A DNA stretch of 42,847 nt from Chlorobium sp. (GTDB taxonomy: Bacteria > Bacteroidota > Chlorobiia > Chlorobiales > Chlorobiaceae): the NCBI GenBank assembly GCA_005843825.1, contig SZXX01000017.1, forward strand, positions 1 through 42,847. Direction: 5' to 3'. Positions 1-9,380 of this stretch are shown piece after piece. Under the pieces are notes generated by a model. It was not told the origin of the DNA. It saw only the letters and a list, made by a program, of their open reading frames with translations, and made no database searches. Each line of letters opens with the position of its first letter. Within the stretch, counting starts at the first letter, position 1. Position numbers and translations under genes: made by a program.

Positions 1-125
1 TATTTTATTTTTGTGCAACTCCCGCTCTTCTTTTTCTTGACAATCTTTTCCCCAAACGCAGCGAACCCTATTTTTCCTTTCTGCCCAAGTCCTTCTTTCT
101 TAACTCGGCCCTCAGCACTCACGTC

Positions 126-1325
126 TCAGCACTTTATTTCCTTCATAATCGTCTCCATGTCCTTGTCGCCCCGGCCTGAAAGATTAACAACAAGCACGGC
201 ATCACTCTTCATTTCAGGTGCCCTGGTGATCGCGTAGTGTATGGCATGGGCCGATTCAAGCGCGCAGATAATGCCTTCGGTTTCAGCAAGCCTCTTAAGG
301 GCCGAGAGTGCCTCGATGTCGGTGACGGATGTGTAGGTTACCAGTCCGAGTTCCTGCAGATAGCAGTGTTCAGGGCCTACTCCGGGATAATCGAGACCGG
401 CGGAGATAGAGTGTGCTTCCTGTACCTGTCCGTCCTCATTCTGCAGAAGTTTTGTCATGGCACCATGGAGCACTCCGGGTGTTCCAAGAGTCATCGATGC
501 CGCGTGTCTGGCCATAAGACCTTCGCCGGCCGCTTCAACCCCGACAAGCTCTATTTCTCCTGCATCTTTTAAAAATTCATAAAACATGCCGATTGCATTG
601 CTCCCTCCTCCAACGCATGCTGTGATAACATCGGGAAGTCTGCCGGCCTGATCTATAATCTGTGATCGGGTTTCTTTTCCTATAATGGCCTGAAAATCTC
701 GTACAATCATCGGATAGGGATGCATGCCCACAACCGAGCCGATAATGTAAAAGGTCTCTTCAGGGTTATTCATCCAGTCGCGGATAGCTTCGCTTGTCGC
801 ATCTTTCAAGGTTTTAGAACCACTGCCGACTGCACGGACTTCCGCTCCGAGAAGTTTCATTCTTGCCACGTTCGGTGCCTGCCGCCGGATATCCTCCTCC
901 CCCATATAAACGATGCATTCAAGATCAAAAAGAGCGCATACCGTTGCGGTAGCTACTCCGTGCTGTCCCGCTCCGGTTTCGGCAATCACCCTTTTTTTGC
1001 CCATGCGACGGGCAAGCAGAACCTGACCGAGTGCATTATTGATTTTATGTGCTCCGGTATGGCAGAGATCTTCACGCTTAAGATAGATTTGTGCCCCCTT
1101 AAGTGTCCTGCTGAGCCGTTCGGCATGATAGAGCGGTGTCGGCCTGCCTACATAATCTCGAAGAAGGTGGTCCAGTGTCGACTGAAAGGTCGGATCGTTT
1201 TTCGCCTTGAGATACTCCAATTCCAGATCGGCAGCATTTTTTACAAGGGTTTCAGGGATGAACTTGCCGCCGAAAATGCCGAAATGACCGGCGGAATCGG
1301 GAGCGGAATAGACTGTCGGCACCAT
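126..1325 (-). CDS. trpB: Tryptophan synthase beta chain
   Basis: Catalyses the PLP-dependent condensation of indole with serine to tryptophan, as the beta subunit of the cytoplasmic TrpA-TrpB complex. The 399-residue length is normal. The PLP lysine lies in the [13 protein letters not shown] motif (Lys94), the catalytic glutamate in AETGAGQHG (Glu116), and the phosphate-binding loop GGGSN at about 239-243. All are intact. The gene stands alone: its partner trpA is at 12932-13735 on the opposite strand, not adjacent as in many bacteria. Identification is by motif and very high similarity of conserved blocks to the TrpB family; I am confident. Confidence 0.97.
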   Translation of the reverse strand: MVPTVYSAPDSAGHFGIFGGKFIPETLVKNAADLELEYLKAKNDPTFQSTLDHLLRDYVGRPTPLYHAERLSRTLKGAQIYLKREDLCHTGAHKINNALGQVLLARRMGKKRVIAETGAGQHGVATATVCALFDLECIVYMGEEDIRRQAPNVARMKLLGAEVRAVGSGSKTLKDATSEAIRDWMNNPEETFYIIGSVVGMHPYPMIVRDFQAIIGKETRSQIIDQAGRLPDVITACVGGGSNAIGMFYEFLKDAGEIELVGVEAAGEGLMARHAASMTLGTPGVLHGAMTKLLQNEDGQVQEAHSISAGLDYPGVGPEHCYLQELGLVTYTSVTDIEALSALKRLAETEGIICALESAHAIHYAITRAPEMKSDAVLVVNLSGRGDKDMETIMKEIKC

Positions 1326-1472
1326 GGAACGACTAAAAGTTAAAGAATTATCAACAGAATGGTTCCTGCCCTTCCGGCATTACCAAAAACCCATCCTTCC
1401 CGCAAATATAAGTTTTTCCACCAATACAGTTTCATCCATCCGCAAGATTACAATAAAGCCAAACTCCCACCG

Positions 1473-1500
1473 CCCACTGCCAACTGCCGACTGCCAACTG
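1473..1500. repeat. Heptamer tandem repeat (CCNACTG x4)
   Basis: Four consecutive 7-base units, CCCACTG, CCAACTG, CCGACTG and CCAACTG. A second patch of three related units lies at 1633-1653. This resembles the short tandemly repeated heptamers found in intergenic DNA of cyanobacteria and other bacteria. No coding function is apparent. Confidence 0.85.
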
Positions 1501-1516
1501 ATTCACACTGCCCCCA

Positions 1517-1544
1517 GTCATCCCGAACTCCCGTGAGGGATCTA
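1517..1544. repeat. Dispersed 28-bp element, gtcatcccga/gagggatct type
   Basis: Begins gtcatcccga and ends gtgagggatcta, with ATCCC and GGGAT as short inverted ends. Related copies lie at 12171-12199, 39937-39964 and 41531-41558, always between genes. This is one of several small interspersed families in the window. Confidence 0.85.
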
Positions 1545-1580
1545 TCTTTTCTTCCTTCCCAATACAGCCAAATAATCAAA

Positions 1581-1624
1581 GCCTATAACTCCCATAAGTC
1601 CCATAGGCCCTATAAGCCCTATTC
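1581..1624. repeat. 9-bp-period 'ccataagtc/ctataggcc' repeat tract
   Basis: Degenerate 9-base units (cataactcc, cataagtcc, cataggccc, tataagccc) in tandem. The same period and similar wording recur at 17863-17902, 35501-35540, 40073-40107 and 41584-41618, in intergenic DNA at or just past gene ends. Confidence 0.85.
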
Positions 1625-1831
1625 CCCCAGTTTTCACTGCCCACTGCCCACTATTCACTTGCTCTAGTAATAAAGGCCAGTGCTTTTTGCTGATGGTTTT
1701 ATACTTTTAGTGGTATTCTGCTTAACTGATAAAAAATGTTGTTAAGTATCTGTTTTCCTTTTTGTTCTATATTTTTAACAGCACTCTTATCCCTGACCAT
1801 CAAAATATTTTATCTGAGCGATGCTGCCCTG

Positions 1832-4468
1832 ATGTTTCAAAAACGACACACTTTTATCGGGACAATTTTCTGCCTCGTTGTTCTGGCACTACCTCTTTTT
1901 TTTGGTGGGATTGGGTATGCTGCTGAACAGAAAGCAAAGCAGAAAACAGGTGTTTCTAAAAAACAAACCGTACCGCTCGATTCGCTTTCCGCTCAGGGAA
2001 CTCTCACAAGCACTATCCTCTACACGGCAAAGGATTCGGTTATATACAATCTCGACAGCCGCAACATGGAGTTGTGGGGGAAAGCCCGCATCGACAATAA
2101 AGAGAGCAATGTAAAAGCCCCGAAAATTGTTATTGACCTCGATACCTCTCTGTTTCGTGCATACGGTAATGCCGATACATCGAAAACGGTTGCAGAGCCA
2201 GCTGTTTTCACAGACCGGCAGGGGAGTTTCAATGCTGAAACAATGACCTATAACTTTAAAACGAAAAGGGGAGAGACAACGAATGTTATATCCTCTTCCA
2301 ATAATGTCTTTTTTCAGGGAGAGCATGTAACAAGGCGTGAAGATGGTGAGATGAACATTCAGGATGGCACGTTCACGACGTGCGATGAGCTTTCTCCTCA
2401 TTACTGGTTTTCCTCCTCTCACATGACCATTATTCCTGATCAGCGGATTATTGCAAAGCCACTCATCATGTATATCCGGCCTGAGATTTTTTCCAGGCAT
2501 CTCCCGGTCATACCTATTCTTGCCCTGCCGTATATGGTTTTTCCGTTAAAGGACGGTCGATCATCAGGTTTTTTGATGCCTCGTATCGGCAATAACAGCG
2601 ATGCGGGTTACTATTTGTCGAATCTCGGGTATTTCTGGGCCATCAACGATTATATGGACCTCAGGTCTGATGGCGACATATCGTTAAATGGAAGCTGGCG
2701 CCTCGGTGAAAGATTTCGCTACCAACAGGGTGCTGTTGTTTCAGGGGAGATTTCAGGAGAGTATAAAAGTTATCCGCGGTACACTGATTGGAACGCGAAA
2801 TATATCCATAACCAGGTTTTTGATTCCACAACCCGGCTTGATGTCAACATTCAGCTCCAGGGTCCCCCGCAGGGCTACGATCTGAATTCAATGAATTCCA
2901 TTACTGCGGTGACCCAGCAATCGAATGCACGTGCGGCACTGGCAAAAACCTTCAATGATGAGAACAGTATTGCGGCCATCACCTGGAATCGTACCGAAAA
3001 CCTGATCACTCTTGATGCTGTCCAGACCCTCGACGCATCATTCTACCAGAACCGCTTGTATCCCTTTCGTTCCGGCTCTTCCGCGGATGACTGGAGATCA
3101 GATGTTTCGCTATCGACCGCAGCTTCCTTAAGCGGGTCGTCAAGCGCTGTAAACGCTTCAACGTCTACCGGGTATGCTGCAAATGCCAATATTGAGTTGG
3201 GGTATTACCATGAATTTTCCGAAGGCAGCAAGGCCCTCGTTACAGAAGGGGTCAGCCTCCAGGCTTCAAAACCTGTATCCGGCCTTTATAATTATGCCTA
3301 CAGTGGTACAAGTGTTGTGTTTCCTCTGCGCATGCAATCCACCCTGTTTCATTATTTCAATGTCAACCCCAGTCTGACCTTTATTCACTCAATTTCTTCA
3401 GACGTTGCGAACCATGACGTATCAACAACCGTTTTTGCTGTCGACGCAGGCACAAGGCTTTACGGTACCCTTGAAACAGGACTCCTCGATTCTCTTTTTG
3501 GGCTCAAGGCAGTGCGCCATACCTTTATGCCCACCATCAGCTACTTGTGGAATCCATCTTTTTCAGGCAGCGCCTACAACTACTATGGAAATGTTTATGA
3601 CTGGACCGATCCTCAGCTTTTTGTAAGGCTTAACAATACGACTTACGCCGGTCTTCCTGAAGGTCAAAGTACAGTCGGTATATCTCTCAAAAATCTGATT
3701 CAGGGCAAAGTAAGGGGTTCAGGTTCCTCCGTCGAAGATGGCTCCCTTGCCGCTGACCCTACAGTGCAGCTCCTTTCTCTAAATGCCTCAACGTCATATA
3801 ATTTTAATGCCGACGCCATTCATCTGGCGCCATTGACCCTTACTGCATCGAGCAATGTATTGTCGCCGGGTCTTCTCTTTACCGCAGGTTCGATGTATGA
3901 TATCTACAGTTATAATGCATTGACGGGAGAGAGAATTAACCGTCTCAACACTGATGATGGCAATGGATTATTTCGCTTTATCAAGGGGTTTCTCAATATG
4001 AGCCTGAGTATTCAGGGCAGTAGCGATGCTTCTTCTTCAGCGTTTCCTTTACTCACAACCACGGCCCCTTTGTATGTGCCGAATACTGCACAATCCATAT
4101 TTCTCGATCGCTTCAATACGGAATATTTCAGAACCATAAATTACAGTCAGCCCTGGCAGCTTCAGTTTTCACTCTTTCTGCAGTCTGATAAAAGCAACCC
4201 TCTTGTGCCGGTGACATCCACTCTTCTAAATGCGTCGTTAATGGAGTCATTATCAAAAGAGTGGCAGATAGTGTTGAATACAGGGTATGATCTTCAAAAC
4301 AGGGAGTTTGTTTTTCCAATGCTCCAGGTCAATCGCGATCTGCATTGCTGGCAGGTGAGTTTTCAGTGCATTCCATTCGGGCTGTTCAAGAGCTATGCTG
4401 TCCAGATAGGTTTGAAAGCCCCATGGAGCGATTTCAACATCCGAACGGTACAGGGTACTGCCTATTAG
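1832..4468 (+). CDS. lptD: LptD-like outer-membrane LPS assembly protein
   Basis: Outer-membrane beta-barrel that inserts lipopolysaccharide into the outer leaflet. The start chosen gives MFQKRHTFIGTIFCLVVLAL, a good signal peptide ending near GYAAEQ; an in-frame upstream ATG at 1736 would put a second hydrophobic stretch before it and is less likely. The N-terminal third (about residues 40-200 of the chosen protein) is a jelly-roll OstA/LptA-like domain with stretches such as NLDSRNMELWGKARID and QDGTFTTCDE. The remainder has the alternating aromatic/polar pattern of barrel strands and reads as LptD to the end. The gene converges with the hydrolase on the other strand, with 3 bases between stops. 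No other lpt gene is in the window. Confidence 0.88.
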   Translation: MFQKRHTFIGTIFCLVVLALPLFFGGIGYAAEQKAKQKTGVSKKQTVPLDSLSAQGTLTSTILYTAKDSVIYNLDSRNMELWGKARIDNKESNVKAPKIVIDLDTSLFRAYGNADTSKTVAEPAVFTDRQGSFNAETMTYNFKTKRGETTNVISSSNNVFFQGEHVTRREDGEMNIQDGTFTTCDELSPHYWFSSSHMTIIPDQRIIAKPLIMYIRPEIFSRHLPVIPILALPYMVFPLKDGRSSGFLMPRIGNNSDAGYYLSNLGYFWAINDYMDLRSDGDISLNGSWRLGERFRYQQGAVVSGEISGEYKSYPRYTDWNAKYIHNQVFDSTTRLDVNIQLQGPPQGYDLNSMNSITAVTQQSNARAALAKTFNDENSIAAITWNRTENLITLDAVQTLDASFYQNRLYPFRSGSSADDWRSDVSLSTAASLSGSSSAVNASTSTGYAANANIELGYYHEFSEGSKALVTEGVSLQASKPVSGLYNYAYSGTSVVFPLRMQSTLFHYFNVNPSLTFIHSISSDVANHDVSTTVFAVDAGTRLYGTLETGLLDSLFGLKAVRHTFMPTISYLWNPSFSGSAYNYYGNVYDWTDPQLFVRLNNTTYAGLPEGQSTVGISLKNLIQGKVRGSGSSVEDGSLAADPTVQLLSLNASTSYNFNADAIHLAPLTLTASSNVLSPGLLFTAGSMYDIYSYNALTGERINRLNTDDGNGLFRFIKGFLNMSLSIQGSSDASSSAFPLLTTTAPLYVPNTAQSIFLDRFNTEYFRTINYSQPWQLQFSLFLQSDKSNPLVPVTSTLLNASLMESLSKEWQIVLNTGYDLQNREFVFPMLQVNRDLHCWQVSFQCIPFGLFKSYAVQIGLKAPWSDFNIRTVQGTAY

Positions 4469-4471
4469 TGA

Positions 4472-5353
4472 TCAGGCAGTTTTGTCAATCAGGTCAAGTA
4501 TCTTTTTCAGCCGTTTGTTAAACGCTTCATGCGCATCGTGGTGTATGCAGTGTGCTGCTTTCGGAATGATAAAGGCACCTGCCTGTGGCAGAAGCTGCTG
4601 AAATTCAGGTATGATTTTATGTGGAGGGAGTGCTGTATCCTCTGCACCCCAGACAAGATATGCCGGCCCGGTGTAATTGCATGGTTTCGGGAGCTGATCG
4701 AGCCTGAAATCAAGAGGTCTTTTCGAAGGAGAGAGGTACGACCATTGGGCTCCTTTGTCCTGAAGCGGAAGGGTGAATTGATTGATAAGTTTAGCATCAA
4801 CCTTTTGTTGATTAAAGTATGTAGGTATAAGACTCTGGCTTACTCCCATCTGGTTTGCAAAAGCGGTGAACAGAACCTCGCCGATCAACGGTGAACCTAT
4901 AATTCCGAAGAAAAAGCTGGTCATACCCTCCATGGTGTCGCCAAAAAGGCCGGAAGGGTTTGCAAGGATGAGGGCTTTTACTTTCTCAGGCTTATGGTGG
5001 GCAAAGAGGATGCCGCTCGCAGCCCCCATGGAGTGGCCGATAATAATGACCTTATCCAGTTTTTTCAGATAGAGAAATGCTTCAATCTGTGAGGCAAACA
5101 GTTCAAGGCTGTAACGGACATTTGGTTTCTGTGATTTTCCGAAACCAACAAGGTCGAGGGCATAAATTTTATGCTCATGAGCAAAAGCGGGAATATTCAG
5201 GTTCCAGTGCTCCAGCATGCCGCCGTAACCATGAATAAAAAGAAGCGGGGTTTTTTCAGGGTGATCGGTGCCGAACTCCTGATATCTTATTTTCGCTTCA
5301 TCTTCAGGTGAAAATTGCCACAAAAAGTATTGATCTTTGACAGCACTGCTCAT
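4472..5353 (-). CDS. Alpha/beta-hydrolase fold protein
   Basis: A 293-residue single-domain alpha/beta hydrolase of the lipase/esterase/haloperoxidase-like class. The nucleophile elbow is GHSMGAA (Ser108), the oxyanion region is FIHGYGG (about 39-45), the acid is in [10 protein letters not shown] (Asp239) and the base in KAAHCIHH (His268), so the triad is complete. A cap domain lies between about 135 and 210. There is no signal peptide, so it is probably cytoplasmic. The substrate cannot be told from sequence. It converges with lptD and is divergent from the Rrf2 gene; it is not in an operon with a recognisable pathway. Confidence 0.87.
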   Translation of the reverse strand: MSSAVKDQYFLWQFSPEDEAKIRYQEFGTDHPEKTPLLFIHGYGGMLEHWNLNIPAFAHEHKIYALDLVGFGKSQKPNVRYSLELFASQIEAFLYLKKLDKVIIIGHSMGAASGILFAHHKPEKVKALILANPSGLFGDTMEGMTSFFFGIIGSPLIGEVLFTAFANQMGVSQSLIPTYFNQQKVDAKLINQFTLPLQDKGAQWSYLSPSKRPLDFRLDQLPKPCNYTGPAYLVWGAEDTALPPHKIIPEFQQLLPQAGAFIIPKAAHCIHHDAHEAFNKRLKKILDLIDKTA

Positions 5354-5441
5354 GACAAAAGTCTGTAAAATGTTACTGGGACAAAAACTTATAAAAGAAT
5401 ATATCCGTTACGTGGCAATATAAAAGGTATTGTTTCACAGT

Positions 5442-5471
5442 GGTAATAGGGTTAAATTAATCCTATTTACC
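5442..5471. promoter_or_regulatory. Candidate Rrf2 operator (inverted repeat)
   Basis: An imperfect palindrome: GGTAATAGG on the left and CCTATTTACC on the right around an AT-rich centre (gttaaattaat). The arms match except for one extra base. It ends 14 bases before the ATG of the Rrf2-family gene and lies in the divergent spacer with the hydrolase. Rrf2 proteins commonly bind such dyads and repress themselves, so self-regulation is a fair inference, but no binding data exist here. Confidence 0.5.
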
Positions 5472-5485
5472 ACAATACTTGTCAT

Positions 5486-5899
5486 ATGCTTCAGGTTTCC
5501 AGAAAATTTGAATATGGACTTCATGCTGTTACCTACCTGGCAACCAAGGGGCAGGACAGGGTGGTTACGGTCAAGGAAATGGCAGAGGATATCGGATTTT
5601 CCCAGGAGTTTCTTTCAAAGGCCATGCAGAGTCTCAAGCGGGCCGGTATAGCGACCTCAGTGCAGGGAGTAAAAGGCGGTTACATGCTCGGTTTGCCGAT
5701 AGCCGAAATAACAATAGCCGACATTGCCGTTGCCATCGAAGGAAAGCCTCATATTGTCCATTGTGGAGTGGATGCCGCCAGCTGTGAAATATTTTCCTCA
5801 TGCAACCATCGCAGCTATATGAACAAACTGCAGCTGAAAATTCAGAATCTTTTAGAGGAGACTACCATTCAAGGTCTGCTGCATCAGATAGTCAAATGA
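5486..5899 (+). CDS. Rrf2-family transcriptional regulator (IscR/NsrR-like)
   Basis: A 137-residue winged-helix DNA-binding protein of the Rrf2 family. The N-terminal helix-turn-helix covers about residues 1-60 (YGLHAVTYLA, VTVKEMAEDIGFSQEFLSKA), with the wing at GVKGGYML. Three cysteines, C93, C100 and C106 (spacing CX6CX5C), sit where IscR and NsrR bind an Fe-S cluster, one residue longer than the classical CX5CX5C of IscR. It probably senses Fe-S status, NO or redox. Which genes it controls is not shown; no isc/suf genes are nearby. uvrA follows 123 bases downstream on the same strand. Confidence 0.9.
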   Translation: MLQVSRKFEYGLHAVTYLATKGQDRVVTVKEMAEDIGFSQEFLSKAMQSLKRAGIATSVQGVKGGYMLGLPIAEITIADIAVAIEGKPHIVHCGVDAASCEIFSSCNHRSYMNKLQLKIQNLLEETTIQGLLHQIVK

Positions 5900-6022
5900 A
5901 CAAAGAGAGACGAGAAAAGGTTTTTTCCTTCAGTTTGTTCTGCGTTTATTACCTCCCGGGTTGAGGTACTCCTCTTTGATGTTTCCCCGGCCAATCATTA
6001 ATGCTCAACATTATTTTCAATC

Positions 6023-8869
6023 ATGACCACTCATAGACTCAACAATTCAGCAGTCGCTGAAACGAGTCTGCCTGATATTGTCCTCAAAGGCATCAATACT
6101 CATAATCTTGCCAATATCTCGGTTTGTATTCCCCGCAATCGTTTTGTGGTACTTACTGGCGTCAGCGGCTCAGGCAAATCAAGCCTTGCGTTCGACACCC
6201 TCTATGCCGAAGGTCACCGACGCTATGTGGAGTCTCTTTCAGCCTATGTTCGGCAGTTTCTCGAGCGGATGCCGCGGCCCGATATTGAAAGTGTCGAAGG
6301 AATAGCTCCGGCAATTGCCATAGAGCAGAAACCCATTCCTAAAAACCCGCGTTCCACTGTTGGCACGGTGTCGGAAATTTATGACTATCTCCGCCTGCTT
6401 TATGCCAGGATTGGCAAAATATACTCTCGCGATAGCAACGAACTTGTTCTGAAGCATACTCCGGATGATGTGAGCCTGCAGGCCGGTTTTTTTGATGAGG
6501 GAACAAAGTTTTATGTAGGATTTCTTTTCCCCGCCCATCAGGATGCCGGGCACCATAGTTGTTCTGTTCAGGATGAAATAGCAAATCTTCTGAAAAAAGG
6601 TTTTTTCAGAGTCGTTTCGGGTGACGAGGTGCTTGATCTTAACACTGAGAAAGCCTGTACACGGGTGCTTGAGATGCCGAAATCCGAACGAGCCTCTCTT
6701 CTTGTTCTTGTTGACCGTTTTGTAGCGAAGCACGATGAAAAAGTTTTCAGCCGCATCTCTCAGGCCGCAGAAAGCTCTTTCAATGAATCCGGAGGCTATG
6801 CTGCACTGAAGGTGGTTGGAGGAAAGACCTACCTTTTCAGTGACCGATTAGAATTGAATGGCATTGAATATCAGGAGCTTTCTCCCCAGCTTTTTGCATT
6901 CAACTCGCCGATAGGTGCATGTACCACCTGTCAGGGTTTTGGCCGGATTGCCGGCATTGATGAAGATGCTGTGGTCCCCGACAAGTCACTCTCCCTCGCA
7001 GAAGGTGCTATTGCGTGCTGGAACTCTGAAAAATACCGATGGAATCTCCGTCAGCTTCTTGCTGTTGCGCCAACTCTCGGCATTCCCCTTGATGTTCCCT
7101 ATGAAAAAATCTCCTATGCCCACAAGGAGATTATCTGGAAAGGACTGCCTGATGATCGATACAAGGGTATCTGGCCTTTTTTTGCTGAAATAGAGAAGGA
7201 TGCAGGTTACAAGATGCACTACAGGGTCTTTTTAAGCCGTTATCGCGGGTATGCAACCTGTCCTGATTGTGAGGGGAACCGTCTTAATCCCGATGCAAGG
7301 CTTGTGCGGGTTTCCGGTTGCACGATCGGCGAAGTTTCCCGCATGAATATCGCTGATGCCTCAGAGTTTTTCCGCAATCTTGATATTTCCCCGTTCGACC
7401 GCAAAGTGGCTGAAGTTATTTTGCAGGAGATTATAAAACGTCTTGGCTATCTGCTCGATGTCGGGTTGAATTACCTTACCCTTGACCGATTGACCCATAC
7501 ACTGAGCGGGGGTGAATTTCAGCGCATCAATCTTTCCACCTCCCTTGGTTCTCCGCTTGTCGGAGCAATCTATATCCTTGATGAACCGAGTATCGGCCTG
7601 CACCAGAGTGATTCGGCCCGCCTGATAACACTCCTCAGGCGGTTGCGCGATCTTGGCAACACTGTTGTTGTTGTCGAACATGACCGTGAAATTATAGAGG
7701 CCGCCGATGAAGTCATCGACCTTGGCCCTTATGCGGGGCGGATGGGCGGTGAAGTGGTTTTTCATGGCTCAGTCATGGCAATGAAGGAACACGGCACCTC
7801 ACTTACATCCCGGTATCTTCAAGGCATAAAACGGATTGCCGTGCCCGCGGTTCGCAGAACGCCCGATTTCACCTCCTGCATTGAAATTACCGGCGCCATG
7901 CAGAACAATCTCAAGAATATTGATGTGCGTTTTCCTCTCGGCGTCATGACCTGCGTGACCGGTGTGAGTGGTTCGGGCAAGTCAACCCTGGTCAACGATA
8001 TTCTCAACAAGGGGATTCTGAAGGAAAAAGTCGGGTTGAAGGAGAAGGTAGGAACTCATCGTTCAATTTCAGGAACATGGCTTGTCGATAAAGTTGAGCA
8101 TGTCGATCAGTCACCTATTGGAAAATCAAGTCGAAGCAATCCTGTAACCTACCTCAAGATATTCGATGATATCCGTACTCTTTTCTCGCAGACTAAGGAT
8201 GCAAAACAAAGAGGCTTGAAGGCAGGCTATTTTTCTTTCAACATTCCGGGGGGTCGCTGTGAAAGCTGTGCCGGAGAGGGCAGTGTTCACATTGAAATGC
8301 AGTTTCTTGCAGATATCGAGGCGGTGTGCGAAGATTGCAACGGGCTGCGTTACAAGCCCGATACTCTTGAAGTGAAGTACCAGGGGCTTTCCATTGCCGA
8401 GGTGCTCGATATGACCGTTGAGGAGGCTATTGTATTTTTCCGTAGCGAGAAGGGGATTGCAAAAAAACTGATGGTACTGGACGAGGTAGGGCTTGGTTAT
8501 ATCAGGTTAGGCCAGTCCTCAAGTACTCTTTCGGGAGGGGAGGCTCAGCGCCTCAAACTTGCCAGTTTCATTGCTCGAGCCGATGTGGATCATACGCTCT
8601 TTATTTTTGATGAGCCTACAACGGGTCTTCATTTCGAGGATATCAACAAGCTGATCCTCTGTTTTGAAAAACTCCTTGAGCAGAAGAACACTCTGGTCAT
8701 TATTGAACACAATCCGGATATCATCACGCAGGCTGACTGGGTTATCGATCTTGGGCCTGGTGCAGGTGATAAAGGTGGCAGTATTGTTGCAGAAGGGACT
8801 CCTGAAGAGATTGCGGCAATGGATCACTCTCTCACAGGCCGCTATCTGAAACCATCCCTTGAACGTTGA
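6023..8869 (+). CDS. uvrA: Excinuclease ABC subunit A (UvrA), variant with reduced first zinc module
   Basis: ATPase that recognises damaged DNA and loads UvrB in nucleotide excision repair. At 948 residues it has the usual size. It has two ABC modules: Walker A GVSGSGKS at 46-53 and again in GVSGSGKSTLVND, signatures LSGGEFQRI and LSGGEAQRL, and Walker B ILDEPSIGLH and IFDEPTTGLH. The C-terminal zinc module is complete (CESCAGEG ... CEDCNGLR). In the first module only the second pair (CTTCQGFGR) remains: the expected upstream CxxC, just before the SPQLFAFNSP motif, is missing. Bacteroidetes/Chlorobi-type UvrA proteins often look like this, and some genomes have two uvrA genes, so it could be a UvrA-2. 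Confidence 0.93.
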   Translation: MTTHRLNNSAVAETSLPDIVLKGINTHNLANISVCIPRNRFVVLTGVSGSGKSSLAFDTLYAEGHRRYVESLSAYVRQFLERMPRPDIESVEGIAPAIAIEQKPIPKNPRSTVGTVSEIYDYLRLLYARIGKIYSRDSNELVLKHTPDDVSLQAGFFDEGTKFYVGFLFPAHQDAGHHSCSVQDEIANLLKKGFFRVVSGDEVLDLNTEKACTRVLEMPKSERASLLVLVDRFVAKHDEKVFSRISQAAESSFNESGGYAALKVVGGKTYLFSDRLELNGIEYQELSPQLFAFNSPIGACTTCQGFGRIAGIDEDAVVPDKSLSLAEGAIACWNSEKYRWNLRQLLAVAPTLGIPLDVPYEKISYAHKEIIWKGLPDDRYKGIWPFFAEIEKDAGYKMHYRVFLSRYRGYATCPDCEGNRLNPDARLVRVSGCTIGEVSRMNIADASEFFRNLDISPFDRKVAEVILQEIIKRLGYLLDVGLNYLTLDRLTHTLSGGEFQRINLSTSLGSPLVGAIYILDEPSIGLHQSDSARLITLLRRLRDLGNTVVVVEHDREIIEAADEVIDLGPYAGRMGGEVVFHGSVMAMKEHGTSLTSRYLQGIKRIAVPAVRRTPDFTSCIEITGAMQNNLKNIDVRFPLGVMTCVTGVSGSGKSTLVNDILNKGILKEKVGLKEKVGTHRSISGTWLVDKVEHVDQSPIGKSSRSNPVTYLKIFDDIRTLFSQTKDAKQRGLKAGYFSFNIPGGRCESCAGEGSVHIEMQFLADIEAVCEDCNGLRYKPDTLEVKYQGLSIAEVLDMTVEEAIVFFRSEKGIAKKLMVLDEVGLGYIRLGQSSSTLSGGEAQRLKLASFIARADVDHTLFIFDEPTTGLHFEDINKLILCFEKLLEQKNTLVIIEHNPDIITQADWVIDLGPGAGDKGGSIVAEGTPEEIAAMDHSLTGRYLKPSLER

Positions 8870-8885
8870 ACAGGCTGTTCTTTGC

Positions 8886-9191
8886 TCAACCGTTAGTCGG
8901 ATCATCTTCAAGTGCGCCGCCGTGCAGCCGGATATGCGGAAAGTGCGACTGAGCTGTGCGCTCCACCCAGACAGGGTTTCCTTTACTGAATTCGGTTTCG
9001 TTTGCCGCTACCGACATGCGGTTTTTGGCAAGTGCGGCGATTTCCTGCAGCAAAGCAGCGAGCTGCCGGTCTTCGGCTGTAGCCGTGTCATCCTGCATCT
9101 TTGAAAGGCTGCTTGTCAGCTTTTCCATTGTGACTTTACCGATAATGTAATAGAGTGCGTCATCTATTGTTTTATTTGCTTCTGATGGCAT
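8886..9191 (-). CDS. Small conserved-looking hypothetical protein
   Basis: About 101 residues, acidic and helical, with no transmembrane segment or known motif that I recognise. The start at 9191 (MPSEANKTIDD) is preferred because an AAAGGAT Shine-Dalgarno-like string sits at a good distance; an ATG two codons earlier (9197) is also possible. The composition is normal for a real protein, rich in Ala, Glu, Leu and Lys. It converges with uvrA and is divergent from groES. The function is unknown. Confidence 0.6.
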   Translation of the reverse strand: MPSEANKTIDDALYYIIGKVTMEKLTSSLSKMQDDTATAEDRQLAALLQEIAALAKNRMSVAANETEFSKGNPVWVERTAQSHFPHIRLHGGALEDDPTNG

Positions 9192-9283
9192 AGGCATATC
9201 CTTTGATAGAGTGTAAATGTAGTTCCTTGAAGTAAAGAAACTTTTGGAAGGAACAATATTTTTTTTATTATTAGGTGTTCATT

Positions 9284-9310
9284 TTAGCACTCGAAGTGCT
9301 TGAGTGCTAA
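9284..9310. promoter_or_regulatory. CIRCE operator (HrcA binding site)
   Basis: A perfect TTAGCACTC, nine bases, GAGTGCTAA inverted repeat, 70 bases upstream of groES. It matches the canonical CIRCE consensus at every position. CIRCE binds the repressor HrcA, so groES-groEL are expected to be heat-induced by derepression. hrcA itself is not in the window. Confidence 0.97.
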
Positions 9311-9380
9311 AAGCGGGACAAATCAATTTACAAGTCAATAGTATTTTACTATTAATCTAAAACCCAAACAAGAGAAGACA

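Larger units (their letters stand above)
1326..1831. other. Intergenic region between divergent trpB and lptD, rich in short repeats
   Basis: About 500 bases with no convincing gene; the short reading frames here are made of repeats. It holds two heptamer-repeat patches, one copy of the 'tcatcccga...gagggatct' element and one 9-bp-period tract (listed separately). Promoters for both trpB and lptD must lie here, but I see no clear -35/-10 pair that I would defend. Confidence 0.7.

Noticed and set aside
720-1343. A 207-codon open frame antisense to trpB
   Set aside because: Lies opposite conserved TrpB motifs and has no ribosome site or known family wording.
5951-5967. ACCTC/GAGGT small hairpin before uvrA
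   Set aside because: A 5-bp stem with no T-run; too weak to call a terminator or operator.
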